Shown here piece by piece: positions 35,007-44,510 of a stretch of 64,000 bases of DNA; position 1 is the first letter of the stretch; each line of letters begins with the position of its first letter. The stretch is taken from positions 62,001 through 126,000 of the forward strand of contig NZ_FMYQ01000005.1 of NCBI RefSeq assembly GCF_900096975.1, given 5' to 3'. The notes beneath the pieces were generated by a model. That model did not search any database. It was not told the origin of the DNA and was given only the letters and a program-made list of their open reading frames with translations. Source of the DNA: Paraburkholderia lycopersici. GTDB taxonomy: Bacteria > Pseudomonadota > Gammaproteobacteria > Burkholderiales > Burkholderiaceae. The position numbers and the translations under genes are program-made.

Positions 35007-35944
35007 TGCGTCACTGTCCGAAGCAAGGCAAGTCGATGTGCTATCAAACGGAGCATGAAATGCGCGCGTCCTCGGATGAGAGGCACATCACCTGCCAGGG
35101 CAGTAAGGTCGTTCAGGAGGTCGGGTAGACATCCTTCAAGCAAGTCTAACCGTTCCACAATTGTCGTGTGCGTTTCTGGCCACTCAGCCAAGGCGTGTTC
35201 AACTAGTGCTATATGCGTCGAAGACATGCAACCGGCAGCGCGATCAAGTCCCATGTGATGGTGCCCCTTGGCCACATAGCTTGCGATCTCGCGATCGCCC
35301 CATGAGGCGATCCGCTCAATAAATCGCTCATGCCCGAGACTGGTTCCGTTGTCAAAAAGCGGGGCTAGTCTGCAAGTTCCCGATCCGTCAAAGATGAAGC
35401 CCCAGTTATCCTGATGTCGATCGGTATTTCCAATGACGGTGTCGAAAACGAACATGTCCGCCAGCCACTGCTTCCAATTCTCTTGGATTAGCTCAGCTTT
35501 GACAAAGGCACGCATCAGTACTTCGGAGCTTGCGAGGTTATGCTGAGTACCGCGTGTTCGATCAAAGTCTTTTATGAGCCGTTGCATGAAGTCGCCAGCA
35601 TGTACAAACCGTTGCGGCGGGTCATAGAACCATTCAATGAGTGCCGCTGAATAGCCCGTACCGGAGTTGACTGCGGCGAATGCTGGGGGCACCCACAGGC
35701 CCATCGCGCATCCGACACGATAGGCCACGATTTCTCCCCAAAACTGATCCGGGTAGCTTTTCTTAGACCTCTTGAACAGATAGCGCTTCTTTGGGGTGAT
35801 GCAGGGATCGGGTACTTCAGCCGGTGAAAATACCGCCTCTTTCGCCCGTGCGCCCTGCGGAAAAACGCCAAATTCAGCGTCCGCCTCCCAATGAACCACG
35901 TCAATGATTGTCTGCTGCCGTCGAGGCTCAATTGATTCGGTCAT
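35003..35944 (-). CDS. HipA-like Ser/Thr kinase
   Basis: The ATG at 35944 gives 313 residues; the frame continues upstream to a weak TTG at 36070. The kinase core is clear: K58 in YLFKRSKKSYP, E71 in FWGEIVAYRVG, the catalytic loop IGNTDRHQDNWGF (D175, N180) and the metal-binding D198 in APLFDNGTSLG. HipA kinases phosphorylate targets such as a tRNA synthetase and cause growth arrest. It lacks the usual N-terminal HipA subdomain. No HipB-like antitoxin is next to it. Located at the right end of the element beside attR. Confidence 0.78.
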   Translation of the reverse strand: MTESIEPRRQQTIIDVVHWEADAEFGVFPQGARAKEAVFSPAEVPDPCITPKKRYLFKRSKKSYPDQFWGEIVAYRVGCAMGLWVPPAFAAVNSGTGYSAALIEWFYDPPQRFVHAGDFMQRLIKDFDRTRGTQHNLASSEVLMRAFVKAELIQENWKQWLADMFVFDTVIGNTDRHQDNWGFIFDGSGTCRLAPLFDNGTSLGHERFIERIASWGDREIASYVAKGHHHMGLDRAAGCMSSTHIALVEHALAEWPETHTTIVERLDLLEGCLPDLLNDLTALAGDVPLIRGRAHFMLRLIAHRLALLRTVTQ

Positions 35945-36187
35945 CGGCGCGATCAGTTGCGTTGGTCTGTTTTTGTCTGACGGGCAAGATGCAGATTCTC
36001 CGAGCCCGAAGTTTGGATTTGTCAGTCGAGATTGTACGATTACTGCCCACTTATAGAAGTGTCGAGCCAACTTTCAGGCGGTATCGTGAAGTGCGCAGCG
36101 GGGTTGGACTGGGGGTCGTTTTGGGGGTTTTCCGAGAAAGAAAGAGAGCAACTTCCTTATCTGGCAATGCTTTGCCGCCAATATTTC

Positions 36188-36213
36188 ATTCCGGCCCGAG
36201 CACCAAAGAATAT
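36188..36213 (+). repeat. attR: near-copy of the tRNA-Leu 3' end
   Basis: ATTCCGGCCCGAG followed by CACCAAAGAATAT matches 18793-18819 except for one deleted G. It marks the right junction of the element. The sequence beyond it resembles the element's own P' flank at attL. Confidence 0.8.
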
Positions 36214-36236
36214 TCCAGCAAGTTCCGGCGAAGTAC

Positions 36237-36273
36237 AAAAACCCGCGACAGCACAAGGCTTCGCGGGTTTTTT
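36237..36273 (+). terminator. terminator beyond attR
   Basis: AACCCGCGA/TCGCGGGTT hairpin followed by a run of six T. A closely similar hairpin occurs at 37677-37706. Confidence 0.7.
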
Positions 36274-36344
36274 GTTGTTCTACTCCCAACTATCATCAGC
36301 ACAACTCCCCCAAGCGGAAGTTTTCCGGGGGTGTCCTACGCGTT

Positions 36345-36657
36345 CATCTTGCGATAGCGCTTCCCGGCGCCGGCATGGTTAGAGAGATCCGGGAGCCGAC
36401 AAAGCCGCCCACTGACAATCCTCGACAGGGACAATAGATGACCACGCAAAAAAACTGCCTCAGACCGATCTGATCGAACCTCATCCGAAAAAGCGCCCAG
36501 GCCGTATGGCCCGAGCGAAGCCATCGGATAACCGACGGCGGGAGGTATTCGAGGTATCGCGTGGCGCACTACGCGCTCATCCCTGAGCGCGCATGTTCAC
36601 GCTTAACGGCAGGCTGGTCTGGTAGCGGCTCAGGCGGCCTGCTGGACAAAGTACTGC
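36345..36657. other. 313-bp region without a gene, after attR
   Basis: No convincing ORF, RNA or repeat. It may include remains of an older integration. Confidence 0.35.
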
Positions 36658-36987
36658 TTAATGGTGGTTGTACACAGGAACCGAGTACGACGAAACCCGG
36701 CCGTCACGCGCTTGCCCGGCATCCGACGAGCCGCTTGCGGCACCACCATAACCACCTTGGCCACCATTTGCAGCGACTTGCTGCGCAGCCACCTTCGCTT
36801 CGGCGGCCTGGATTGCGTCCGGGTAGTGCGCTTGATCGCCATCACCAACGTGATAACCGGCCTTCTCAAGCTGGACGAGTTCGGCGCGCACCTGGGCGCG
36901 GGTCACCGGGCCGTCCGATTGTGCGAACGAGGCAACCGGAACAACAAGGGCGACGGCAACTGCAACGGCCTGGATCAGGGACTTCAT
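36658..36987 (-). CDS. DUF4148 family secreted protein
   Basis: The ATG at 36987 is preceded by GGAGGT, and the protein starts with a signal peptide (KSLIQAVAVAVALVVPVASF, then AQS). The mature part has VTRAQVRAELVQLEKAGYHV and the HYPDAIQAAEAKVAAQ segment typical of DUF4148, then a Gly/Ser-rich tail. The 109-residue protein is of unknown function and common in Burkholderia. Confidence 0.85.
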   Translation of the reverse strand: MKSLIQAVAVAVALVVPVASFAQSDGPVTRAQVRAELVQLEKAGYHVGDGDQAHYPDAIQAAEAKVAAQQVAANGGQGGYGGAASGSSDAGQARDGRVSSYSVPVYNHH

Positions 36988-37422
36988 GATTACTACCTCC
37001 ATCAACTTTTGTGAGCGGTGCGACAACGTGTCTGCATCCGATGAACAAAGTCTAGGAGCATTAAGGTTCAGGGTTAACCCCTAGTATTCGAAGGCATTAT
37101 TCCAGCCAGCAGCAGAATGCAGCCCATCCCCCATAAACGCCCACCCGACAAGGCAAAGCGGCTAATACCGCGCAGCCGGCCGGCGGCACGGGCATCGGAG
37201 CATCGGCCCACGACGCCATTCCTAATGACGTGGCCGGCTGTGCGCCGTCCTTACCCGCAACCAAAACTTCGCGGGTTTTCTGCCGCGCGGCCCCGGCCCG
37301 CCGCGGGGTTGGACGAATATCAAGCAATCTGCGAAAGCGGCGCGCCTCGCAGCGCCCCGGTGCCGCCGTTATCGACTTTTTGCGATAATTATTGAACAGC
37401 AAACGCAAACGGGAAGCGCACG
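36988..37422. other. 435-bp region without a gene
   Basis: Between the divergent DUF4148 gene and the small ORF at 37423. It contains a weak hairpin (CCCGCAACC/TTCGCGGGTT, about 37254-37276). Nothing else can be supported. Confidence 0.35.
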
Positions 37423-37644
37423 ATGGACCGCATTTTCATGACACGGGAGGAGGCCATCCGTGTTCTCCTCGAGGCTCACGAGTCCCTCTCCGGACACGCC
37501 GTCGCGACGTTGATCAAATCGGGCGCCAACCAGTCAGCCAAGCTCGAAGCGCTGGAGCGGCTGCTGCTCGACGTACGTGCGGGCCGCGTCGATGAATTTC
37601 GCGCCAATCCCGACGACAGCACCCGAATCGCCATCACCGACTGA
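37423..37644 (+). CDS. small conserved hypothetical protein, paralogue of the one at 12154-12378
   Basis: The 73-residue protein has the same layout as the one at 12154: MDRIFMTR at the start, a helical middle, then LERLLLDVRAGRVDEF and a closing RIAITD. The shared N-terminus supports the chosen ATG. No domain is known. A terminator follows. Confidence 0.7.
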   Translation: MDRIFMTREEAIRVLLEAHESLSGHAVATLIKSGANQSAKLEALERLLLDVRAGRVDEFRANPDDSTRIAITD

Positions 37645-37676
37645 CCCCGGTACGCCCTACCTCGGCAAGCAGCGCC

Positions 37677-37706
37677 AACCCGCGACAGCACGACGCTTCG
37701 CGGGTT
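37677..37706. terminator. terminator after the small paralogue
   Basis: AACCCGCGA/TCGCGGGTT hairpin, then ATG and seven T. The hairpin nearly repeats the one at 36237-36273. Confidence 0.65.
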
Positions 37707-37716
37707 TATGTTTTTT

Positions 37717-39435
37717 TCAGCGCAAATTCGTCTGCGCGAGTTCAACCACTTCGTCCCCGCGCCCGCTCAGCACCGCACGCAGCATGTAGAGGCTGAACCC
37801 TTTCGCCTGCGCCCATTGCAGCTTCGGCGGCATGGCCAGTTCATGCCTCGTCGTCACCACGTCCACGAGCGCGGGCCCCGCGTGCCAGAACGCCGCGCGA
37901 AGCGCATCGTCGAGCGCTTCGGACGTCTCCACGCGCACGCTGAAAAGCCCAGCTCCTTTTGCGATATCCGCAAAGTTGGTGGCCACGAGATCAGTGCCCG
38001 TCTCGACGTAACCGCCCGCTTTCATCTCCATCGCGACGAAGCCAAGCGAGCCATTATTCAGGACGACGATCTTGATCGGCAGATCGAGCTGGCGCGCCGT
38101 CAGTATGTCGCCGAGCAGCATCGACAGGCCCCCATCGCCGGACAGCGAGATCACCTGGCGCCCTGCATGCGCAGCCTGCGCGCCGAGCGCCTGCGGCATG
38201 GCATTGGCCATCGAGCCGTGGTTGAACGAGCCGTGCAGGCGGCGCCGACCGTTCATCGTCAGGTAGCGCGCGGCCCAGAGCGTGGGCGTACCGACGTCGA
38301 CGGTGAAGATCGCATCGTCTTCGGCAAGCGCGTCGATACGCGAGACCACATACTGCGGATGCAGCGGCTTGCCCGCGGCCGCCGGCCGCGCGAGGTCGTC
38401 GAGCCCCTTGCGCGCATTCGCATAGTGCTCGCGCGCGTGCTCGACGAAGCGCCGGTCGGTCTTGCGCGTGAGCTTGGGCGCGAGCGCACGCAGCGTTTCG
38501 CGCACGTCGCCAATGAGGCCGAGCGCAAGCGGCGCGCGCTTGCCGAGCGCGGCCGCGTCGCGGTCGATCTGCACGATGTTCGCGTGCGGCGGATAGAAGT
38601 TGCGATACGGGAAATCGGTGCCGAGCATGACGAGCGTGTCGCAAGACATCATCGCGTGATAGCCCGAGCTGAAGCCGATCAGCCCCGTCATGCCGACGTC
38701 GTACGGGTTATCCCATTCGACGTACTGCTTGCCGCGCAGCGCGTGCACGGTCGGCGCGCCGAGCGCGTCGGCGAATGCCACCACTTCGTCGTGCGCGCCC
38801 TTGCAGCCGCTGCCGCACAGCAACGTAACCGCTTCGGAGCGGTTCAGCAGCACGGCAAGCCGGTCGATGTCCGCCAACGATGGCAAGGTCGCGGGCCGCG
38901 CCGCCTGGGCCCAGGCCGGTTCCTCGTCGGGCGCTTCGAGCAACGCGACGTCCCCGGGCAGCACGATGACCGCGACGCCCCTCTGGTCGATCGCCGTGCG
39001 CAGGGCGGTATCGAGCACGCGTGGAAATTGCGCGGCATTCGTCACCAGTTCGACGTAGTGGCTGCACTCGCGAAAGAGTTCGGTCGGATGCGTCTCCTGG
39101 AAATAGCCGAGACCGATTTCCGTCGACGGAATGTGGGCCGCGATCGCGAGCACCGGCGAGCGGTTGCGATGGCAATCGTAGAGACCGTTGATGAGGTGCA
39201 GGTTGCCTGGGCCGCAACTGCCGGCACACACGGCGAGCCGTCCGGTTGCCGCAGCCTCCGCGCCCGCCGCGAAGGCCGCGACTTCCTCGTGCCGCGTGTG
39301 CATCCAGCGGATCGTGCCGAGCTTGCGCAGGCTCGCCGACAAGCCGTTCAGGCTGTCGCCGGTCACGCCCCAGATGCGCTCGATACCCACCGCCTCAAGC
39401 GTTTTCGCCAGATGATCCGCAATCGTCTTCGCCAT
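37717..39435 (-). CDS. poxB: thiamine-diphosphate-dependent pyruvate dehydrogenase (PoxB-like)
   Basis: The 572-residue protein has three domains of the ThDP superfamily. The N-terminal domain contains the catalytic glutamate region [20 protein letters not shown] and [15 protein letters not shown]. The C-terminal domain carries the cofactor motif [15 protein letters not shown] ending in VVLNN. The family oxidises pyruvate to acetate and CO2 with FAD and passes electrons to ubiquinone. Members with other 2-oxo acid substrates exist, so specificity is inferred. Confidence 0.85.
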   Translation of the reverse strand: MAKTIADHLAKTLEAVGIERIWGVTGDSLNGLSASLRKLGTIRWMHTRHEEVAAFAAGAEAAATGRLAVCAGSCGPGNLHLINGLYDCHRNRSPVLAIAAHIPSTEIGLGYFQETHPTELFRECSHYVELVTNAAQFPRVLDTALRTAIDQRGVAVIVLPGDVALLEAPDEEPAWAQAARPATLPSLADIDRLAVLLNRSEAVTLLCGSGCKGAHDEVVAFADALGAPTVHALRGKQYVEWDNPYDVGMTGLIGFSSGYHAMMSCDTLVMLGTDFPYRNFYPPHANIVQIDRDAAALGKRAPLALGLIGDVRETLRALAPKLTRKTDRRFVEHAREHYANARKGLDDLARPAAAGKPLHPQYVVSRIDALAEDDAIFTVDVGTPTLWAARYLTMNGRRRLHGSFNHGSMANAMPQALGAQAAHAGRQVISLSGDGGLSMLLGDILTARQLDLPIKIVVLNNGSLGFVAMEMKAGGYVETGTDLVATNFADIAKGAGLFSVRVETSEALDDALRAAFWHAGPALVDVVTTRHELAMPPKLQWAQAKGFSLYMLRAVLSGRGDEVVELAQTNLR

Positions 39436-39678
39436 GGTGTTCTCCAGGAGAGCCGTACGGCGCAGCGCGCGCCGAGGCCCGGCACTGCGCGAGAAGAAAA
39501 CGGGGGTGGATCGCAGGCGTGCAAGCCCGCCGGATCGACCAGACCGGCCGATAATCCTGCGCTACGTTACGCCATCCTCCCCAAACGCGTAGTCCAGCCG
39601 CGCGTGACGGATCGGCAAAGCGGGCGCCGCCAGCTCGCGCGGCTACAATACCCCGCTCCACGCCGTTGGCCGTCCGTC

Positions 39679-40386
39679 ATGAATCTCGAAAGCATTCTCT
39701 TTACGCAGGGCTTCGGCTCGCGCCGCCAGTGTCGCACGCTCATCGCCGACGCCCGCGTCGCCGTCGCGGGCGAGCCGTGCACCGACCCGCTCGCGACGTT
39801 CGATACGGCGGGCCTCGTCTTCAGCGTGGACGGCACGCCATGGCCGTTTCACGAGCACGCCTACATCGCGCTGAACAAGCCCGCCGGCTACGAGTGCTCG
39901 CGCGATCCGCAGCATCATCTGAGCGTTTTCCACCTGCTGCCGCCCCAGTTCGCCGGACGCAACGTGCAATGCGTCGGCCGGCTCGATCAGGATACGACAG
40001 GCCTCCTGCTGCTCTCCGACGATGGCCAGTTCGTTCACGCCTTCACGTCGCCGAAACGCAAGGTGCCGAAAGTCTACGTGGCGGGGACACGCCATCCGCT
40101 CGACGAGACGCAGCTAAAGGCCCTGCGCGAGGGCGTTCTGCTACATGGCGAGCACGAGCCGAGCGCCGCCGTCGCGGCGCGCGCGCGCGGGGAACGCGAA
40201 CTCGAACTGACTGTGCTCGAAGGCAAGTATCACCAGGTCAAACGGATGGTCGCGGCGGCCGGCAACCGTGTCGAGACGCTGCACCGGGAGCGCATCGGCG
40301 GCTTCGCGCTGCCCGCCGGTCTTGCCCCGGGAGCCTGGCAGTGGCTCGATGCCGCCGCGCTCGACGCGCTGCGCAACAAGGGGTAA
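39679..40386 (+). CDS. RsuA-family pseudouridine synthase
   Basis: The ATG at 39679 (MNLESILFTQGFGSRRQCRT) gives 235 residues with an S4-like N-terminal domain (about 1-60) and the catalytic domain. The catalytic aspartate is in VGRLDQDTTGLLLLSDDGQF; NKPAGYECSRD and KYHQVKRMVAAAGNRV are further family motifs. It should modify 16S rRNA (RsuA) or a related site; exact target not certain. Confidence 0.92.
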   Translation: MNLESILFTQGFGSRRQCRTLIADARVAVAGEPCTDPLATFDTAGLVFSVDGTPWPFHEHAYIALNKPAGYECSRDPQHHLSVFHLLPPQFAGRNVQCVGRLDQDTTGLLLLSDDGQFVHAFTSPKRKVPKVYVAGTRHPLDETQLKALREGVLLHGEHEPSAAVAARARGERELELTVLEGKYHQVKRMVAAAGNRVETLHRERIGGFALPAGLAPGAWQWLDAAALDALRNKG

Positions 40387-40548
40387 ACCACCAGCCGCGC
40401 CGCGCGCGCGCCCTGCGCGCGTTCGCCAACCGGACCGCGCCGCCTGCCCCAAGCCGGCCCGCGGTTACGCCGCGCTGCAGCATGTCCTCGCTGATGTTCC
40501 GCCCTATACTCGTTCCAAGAACGATTACAAGCTGCAAGGAGGGGCATC

Positions 40549-40737
40549 ATGATCGTCAACGGCACATTCGAAATTTCATTCGTGTTGATGGCATTCGTGG
40601 CGCTTGGAGCGGTTCTGATTGGCGGACTGCTCGCGTCGATGCATATGCGGCATCGATACCATCCGAACCTGATCGGAGCGCTCATCGGAGCGTTGCTCTG
40701 CTTCCTCCTGCTCGAAGCGCTGCCGGCCATCACGTGA
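40549..40737 (+). CDS. small two-helix membrane protein
   Basis: The ATG has a strong AAGGAGGGG upstream. The 62-residue product has two hydrophobic helices separated by a charged loop with MHMRHRYHPNL. No known domain. Confidence 0.6.
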   Translation: MIVNGTFEISFVLMAFVALGAVLIGGLLASMHMRHRYHPNLIGALIGALLCFLLLEALPAIT

Positions 40738-40771
40738 ACGGCACGCTTTGCGCCGCGCCGCCCACCCGAAG

Positions 40772-41809
40772 TCACGGGTGCGGCGGCAGCGTGCGCAGGA
40801 ACGCATCCACATCGGGATAACGCAAACGCACGCGCAATTCGCGCTTGAGCCGCGTATTGGCGAGCCGGCGCGACTCCCGCATGAACGAGAGCAGGACCGG
40901 TTCGAGTTCGCGCTCGGCCTCGGCGCGGCTCACGCGCGGCGCGCGCGGGAGGCCGAAGGCATCGGCTACGCGGTCGAAATACTCGCCCATCTTCAGTTCG
41001 CTGTCGTCCGAGGCATGAACCGTGCGCGCGGGCCGGCCGTGCGTCGCGAGGCGCAGAAGGACGGCCGCGAGGTCGTCCGCGTGGATGTGGCTCGTGTAGA
41101 CGTCGTCGGGCGCGACGAGCGCCGGCGTGCGCTTTTCGAGCCGCGCGAGCGGCAAGCGGTTCGCCGCGTAGATACCCGGAATACGCGCGATGGTGGCGCT
41201 CAGCGCGCCGCGCGCGGTCGCGCGCCGCAGTTGCTGCTCGGCCGATACGCGGCGTATCGCGCGGGCGTTGGCGGGCTGTACCACGCGGGTTTCGTCGATT
41301 CGCGCCCCGCCGCAATCGCCATATACGCCGGTCGTACTCGCGTAGACGAGCGTCGGGCGCTTGCGCCGGGCGCCACGGGGCCGCCTGGTTCGCTCGGGTA
41401 CAATAGCGGGCGGTCCCAAAGCTGCAGCGTGGCCAGAAGCGGCGCGACGAGCGAAACTCGAAACCCCCGCCGGCGCAGGGCGCGCAACGGCGCGCCGGCG
41501 TGCTGTGAGCGCAGCGATCAGGCGGCGCGTGCGCATGTCGTCATCGCCGGATTTTTGGGGCGGCGCGAGGTGCAGCACGACGCTCGCGAGGCCTGCGAGC
41601 CGCACGAGGCTCGCACGCGCATCGAGGTCGCCGCGCAACGGCACCGCGCCCCCGGCCCGCAACGCCTCGACGCGCTCGGGTCTGCGCGTGAGCGCGAAAA
41701 CGCGCGCGCGGTCCGGCCGCCCGCGCAACCGGGCGACGCAGCGCAGGCCGACGTCGCCGCAACCGACAATCAGGATGCGCGCACGGCGCAAGGTTCGTGT
41801 GGCAATCAT
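40772..41809 (-). CDS. NAD-dependent epimerase/dehydratase family protein
   Basis: The 345-residue protein has the Rossmann motif ILIVGCGDVGLRCVARL at its start and the SDR segment LVYASTTGVYGDCGG. It keeps an Arg-rich insert (about 105-150) that is unusual. The family acts on sugar nucleotides or has redox roles; YeeZ-like proteins are closest in layout. Function uncertain. Confidence 0.75.
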   Translation of the reverse strand: MIATRTLRRARILIVGCGDVGLRCVARLRGRPDRARVFALTRRPERVEALRAGGAVPLRGDLDARASLVRLAGLASVVLHLAPPQKSGDDDMRTRRLIAALTARRRAVARPAPAGVSSFARRAASGHAAALGPPAIVPERTRRPRGARRKRPTLVYASTTGVYGDCGGARIDETRVVQPANARAIRRVSAEQQLRRATARGALSATIARIPGIYAANRLPLARLEKRTPALVAPDDVYTSHIHADDLAAVLLRLATHGRPARTVHASDDSELKMGEYFDRVADAFGLPRAPRVSRAEAERELEPVLLSFMRESRRLANTRLKRELRVRLRYPDVDAFLRTLPPHP

Positions 41810-41847
41810 GGTGGACCTATTTTAGCGGCTGGGGCCTCGCGGCGACG

Positions 41848-41903
41848 GCCGGCAAGGAAACGCGGGAACCGACCGGAAACTGCCTGGAAACTCTGCCCGG
41901 AAG
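41848..41903 (+). repeat. GGAAAC-type repeats in the leader of the ferredoxin reductase gene
   Basis: Four to five copies of GGAAAC/GGGAAC with ~11-13 bp spacing lie ~50-105 bp upstream of the ATG at 41955. The unit resembles that before trmB. Confidence 0.5.
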
Positions 41904-41954
41904 CGACCCGCGACCGGATTCAACCCTCGGATACAGACTTACGCTTCCCTGAAT

Positions 41955-42986
41955 ATGGCTTTCAACGTAACGCTCAAGCAAAGCGGCCGGCAATTCCAGG
42001 TCGAGCCCGATGAACCCATTCTCAACGCGGCCTTGCGTCAGGGCATCGGCCTGCCGTACGGCTGCAAGAACGGCGCATGCGGCTCGTGCAAGGGCACGGT
42101 CTGCAGCGGCGAGGTCGAGCAGCGCGCTCACGCGGTCTCGGCGCTCTCGAATGACGAAAAGACGCGCGGCATGGCCCTCTTCTGCTGCGCGACGGCGCAA
42201 AGCGATCTCGAAATCGACATCCGCGAAGTGGCGGGCGTGGGCGACGTGCAGGTGCGCAAGCTGCCTACCCGCGTCGCCGCCATCGAGCGCAAGGCCGACG
42301 ACGTGATCGTCCTCAAGCTGCAACTGCCCGCCAACGAGCGCCTGCAGTACCTCGCCGGCCAGTACCTCGAATTCATCCTCAAGGACGGCACGCGACGCAG
42401 CTACTCCATGGCCACCGCGCCGCACGAAGAAGGGCCGCTCGAGCTGCACATCCGCCATATGCCGGGCGGCAAGTTCACCGACCACGTCTTCACGCAGATG
42501 AAGGAGCGCGACATCCTGCGCTTCGAAGCGCCGCTCGGCACTTTCTTCCTGCGCGAGGAATCGGACAAGCCCATCGTGCTGCTCGCCTCGGGAACCGGCT
42601 TCGCACCGATCAAGGCAATCGTCGAGCACGCGGTCCACAAGAACCTGAACCGCCCGATGGCGCTCTACTGGGGCGCGCGACAAAAGAAGGACCTGTACCT
42701 GATGGATCTCGCGGAGCAATGGGCGAAGGACATCCCCAACTTCCGCTTCGTGCCGGTGCTCTCCGAGCCCGCCGCCGGCGACAACTGGACGGGCCGCACG
42801 GGCTTCGTGCACCGTGCCGTGATCGAGGATCTGCCCGATCTTTCGGGCTACCAGGTCTACGCGTGCGGCGCGCCGGTGATGGTCGAATCGGCGCAGCGCG
42901 ATTTCACGCAGCACCACGGCCTGCCCGAAAACGAGTTCTACGCGGACTCGTTCACGAGCGCCGCGGACCTCGCGAACGCGGTCTAA
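41955..42986 (+). CDS. ferredoxin-NAD(P)H reductase fusion (CDP-6-deoxy-glucoseen reductase-like)
   Basis: The 343-residue protein joins a plant-type [2Fe-2S] ferredoxin domain (about 1-90; cysteines in YGCKNGACGSCKGTVC and FCCATA) to an FAD/NAD(P)H reductase (about 100-340). FAD motif RRSYSMATAP, NAD(P) motif LLASGTGFAPIKAIVEH and the closing YACGAPVMVESAQRDF are visible. It passes electrons from NAD(P)H to an oxygenase or dehydratase partner, which is not nearby. Burkholderia annotations often call it AscD-like. Confidence 0.88.
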   Translation: MAFNVTLKQSGRQFQVEPDEPILNAALRQGIGLPYGCKNGACGSCKGTVCSGEVEQRAHAVSALSNDEKTRGMALFCCATAQSDLEIDIREVAGVGDVQVRKLPTRVAAIERKADDVIVLKLQLPANERLQYLAGQYLEFILKDGTRRSYSMATAPHEEGPLELHIRHMPGGKFTDHVFTQMKERDILRFEAPLGTFFLREESDKPIVLLASGTGFAPIKAIVEHAVHKNLNRPMALYWGARQKKDLYLMDLAEQWAKDIPNFRFVPVLSEPAAGDNWTGRTGFVHRAVIEDLPDLSGYQVYACGAPVMVESAQRDFTQHHGLPENEFYADSFTSAADLANAV

Positions 42987-43307
42987 AGGGGAACACGAGC
43001 CGGTCGTTGCGCGTGCAATGCACGCGAACGCGGGCAGCCGTCACGAAAAATTCTTCGGCTGCCCGCACATTGGCGGTTTACATCGCCGTTCGGCTTGTCG
43101 TATTCTTGCGCCCATGAACTGCATCCCGCCCGCCCTTCGACGTCGCCGCTCGCCCCATCTCTAGGGCCTGGCTAGTCGCGGACGCGCGTTGCACATGTCA
43201 ACGCACAGCAAGTTCGAATCACGAAAGCCACGGCCAGTCCGTGGCTTTTTGTTTTTCCGCCGTATCTTTTCAACCTTTTTTGCAGCCCAAACGCGGAGCC
43301 TGTCGCC
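42987..43307. other. 321-bp region with a terminator
   Basis: The region separates the reductase and aminotransferase genes. The hairpin AAAGCCACGG/CCGTGGCTTTTT (43224-43250) is a good rho-independent terminator. No gene is seen. Confidence 0.55.
43224..43250 (+). terminator. rho-independent terminator
   Basis: AAGCCACGG and CCGTGGCTT form the stem and are followed by TTTTGTTTTT, just before the argD-like gene. Confidence 0.75.
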
Positions 43308-44492
43308 ATGAATTTTTCCGAATACCCGATCGAGTCGCTGATGTACATCACCAACCGGCCCGAAATCGTTTTCACGCATGGCAAGGGGTCGTGGCTCTAC
43401 GACAACGAAGGCAAGCGCTATCTTGACTTCATCCAGGGCTGGGCCGTCAACAGCCTCGGGCACTGCAACGAAGGCATGATCGAGGCGCTGGAGAAACAGG
43501 CGCGCCTGCTCATCAACCCGTCGCCGGCCTTCTACAACGAGCCGATGGCGAAGCTCGCGGGCCTGCTCACCGAGCATAGCTGCTTCGACAAGGTGTTCTT
43601 CGCCAACAGCGGCGCCGAGGCAAACGAAGGCGCGATCAAGCTCGCGCGCAAGTGGGGCAGGAAGCATCGCGACGGCGCCTACGAAATCATCACGTTCGAC
43701 CACAGCTTCCACGGCCGCACGATCGCGACGATGTCGGCGAGCGGCAAGGCCGGCTGGGACACGCTCTACGCGCCGCAGGTGCCGGGCTTCCCGAAGGCCG
43801 ACCTCAACGACATCGCCTCGGTCGAAAAGCTCATCAACGCGAAAACCGCCGCCGTGATGCTCGAACCGATCCAGGGCGAAGGCGGCGTGATCCCCGCCAC
43901 GCGCGAATTCATGCAGCAACTGCGCGCGCTCACGCACAAGCACGGCATCCTGCTCATCGTCGACGAAGTGCAGAGCGGCTGCGGCCGTGCCGGCACCCTC
44001 TTCGCCTACGAACTGTCGGGCGTCGAACCGGACATCATGACGCTCGGCAAGGGCATCGGCGGCGGCGTGCCGCTCGCGGCGCTGCTCGCGAAGAAGGAAG
44101 TCGCCGTGTTCGAGGCCGGCGACCAGGGCGGCACGTACAACGGCAACCCGCTGATGACGGCGGTCGGCTATTCGGTGATCTCGCAACTGGTCGCGCCCGG
44201 CTTCCTCGAAGGCGTGCGCGCGCGCGGCCAGTACCTGCGCGAGAAGCTGCTCGAACTGTCGGCCGAGCGCGGCTTCGAGGGCGAGCGCGGCGAGGGCCTG
44301 CTGCGCGCGCTGCTGCTCGGCAAGGACATCGGTCCGCAGATCGTCGAGAAGGCGCGCCTCATGCAGCCGGATGGCCTGCTGCTCAACGCCGCGCGCCCGA
44401 ATCTGTTGCGCTTCATGCCGGCCCTCAACGTGACGACCCAGGAGATCGACCAGATGATGGCGATGCTGCGCACGATTCTCGACTCGCTGTAA
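43308..44492 (+). CDS. argD: acetylornithine / class III aminotransferase
   Basis: The 394-residue protein is a PLP enzyme of class III. The N-terminal part has [20 protein letters not shown], the middle [20 protein letters not shown], the aspartate loop [15 protein letters not shown] and the Schiff-base lysine in [16 protein letters not shown]. Its length fits ArgD, which acts in arginine synthesis or catabolism. Other class III members are possible. The next gene (GNAT) follows by 18 bp. Confidence 0.88.
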   Translation: MNFSEYPIESLMYITNRPEIVFTHGKGSWLYDNEGKRYLDFIQGWAVNSLGHCNEGMIEALEKQARLLINPSPAFYNEPMAKLAGLLTEHSCFDKVFFANSGAEANEGAIKLARKWGRKHRDGAYEIITFDHSFHGRTIATMSASGKAGWDTLYAPQVPGFPKADLNDIASVEKLINAKTAAVMLEPIQGEGGVIPATREFMQQLRALTHKHGILLIVDEVQSGCGRAGTLFAYELSGVEPDIMTLGKGIGGGVPLAALLAKKEVAVFEAGDQGGTYNGNPLMTAVGYSVISQLVAPGFLEGVRARGQYLREKLLELSAERGFEGERGEGLLRALLLGKDIGPQIVEKARLMQPDGLLLNAARPNLLRFMPALNVTTQEIDQMMAMLRTILDSL

Positions 44493-44510
44493 CCGGGCGG
44501 AGCACGAGCG

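Noticed and set aside
18720..37710. Possible CRISPR array or insertion sequence in or near the element
   Set aside because: No regularly spaced direct repeats with unique spacers and no transposase or terminal inverted repeats were seen.
43205..43225. GTTCGAATC resembling a tRNA T-loop
   Set aside because: The flanking bases do not form a T-stem, and no acceptor or anticodon arm is present.
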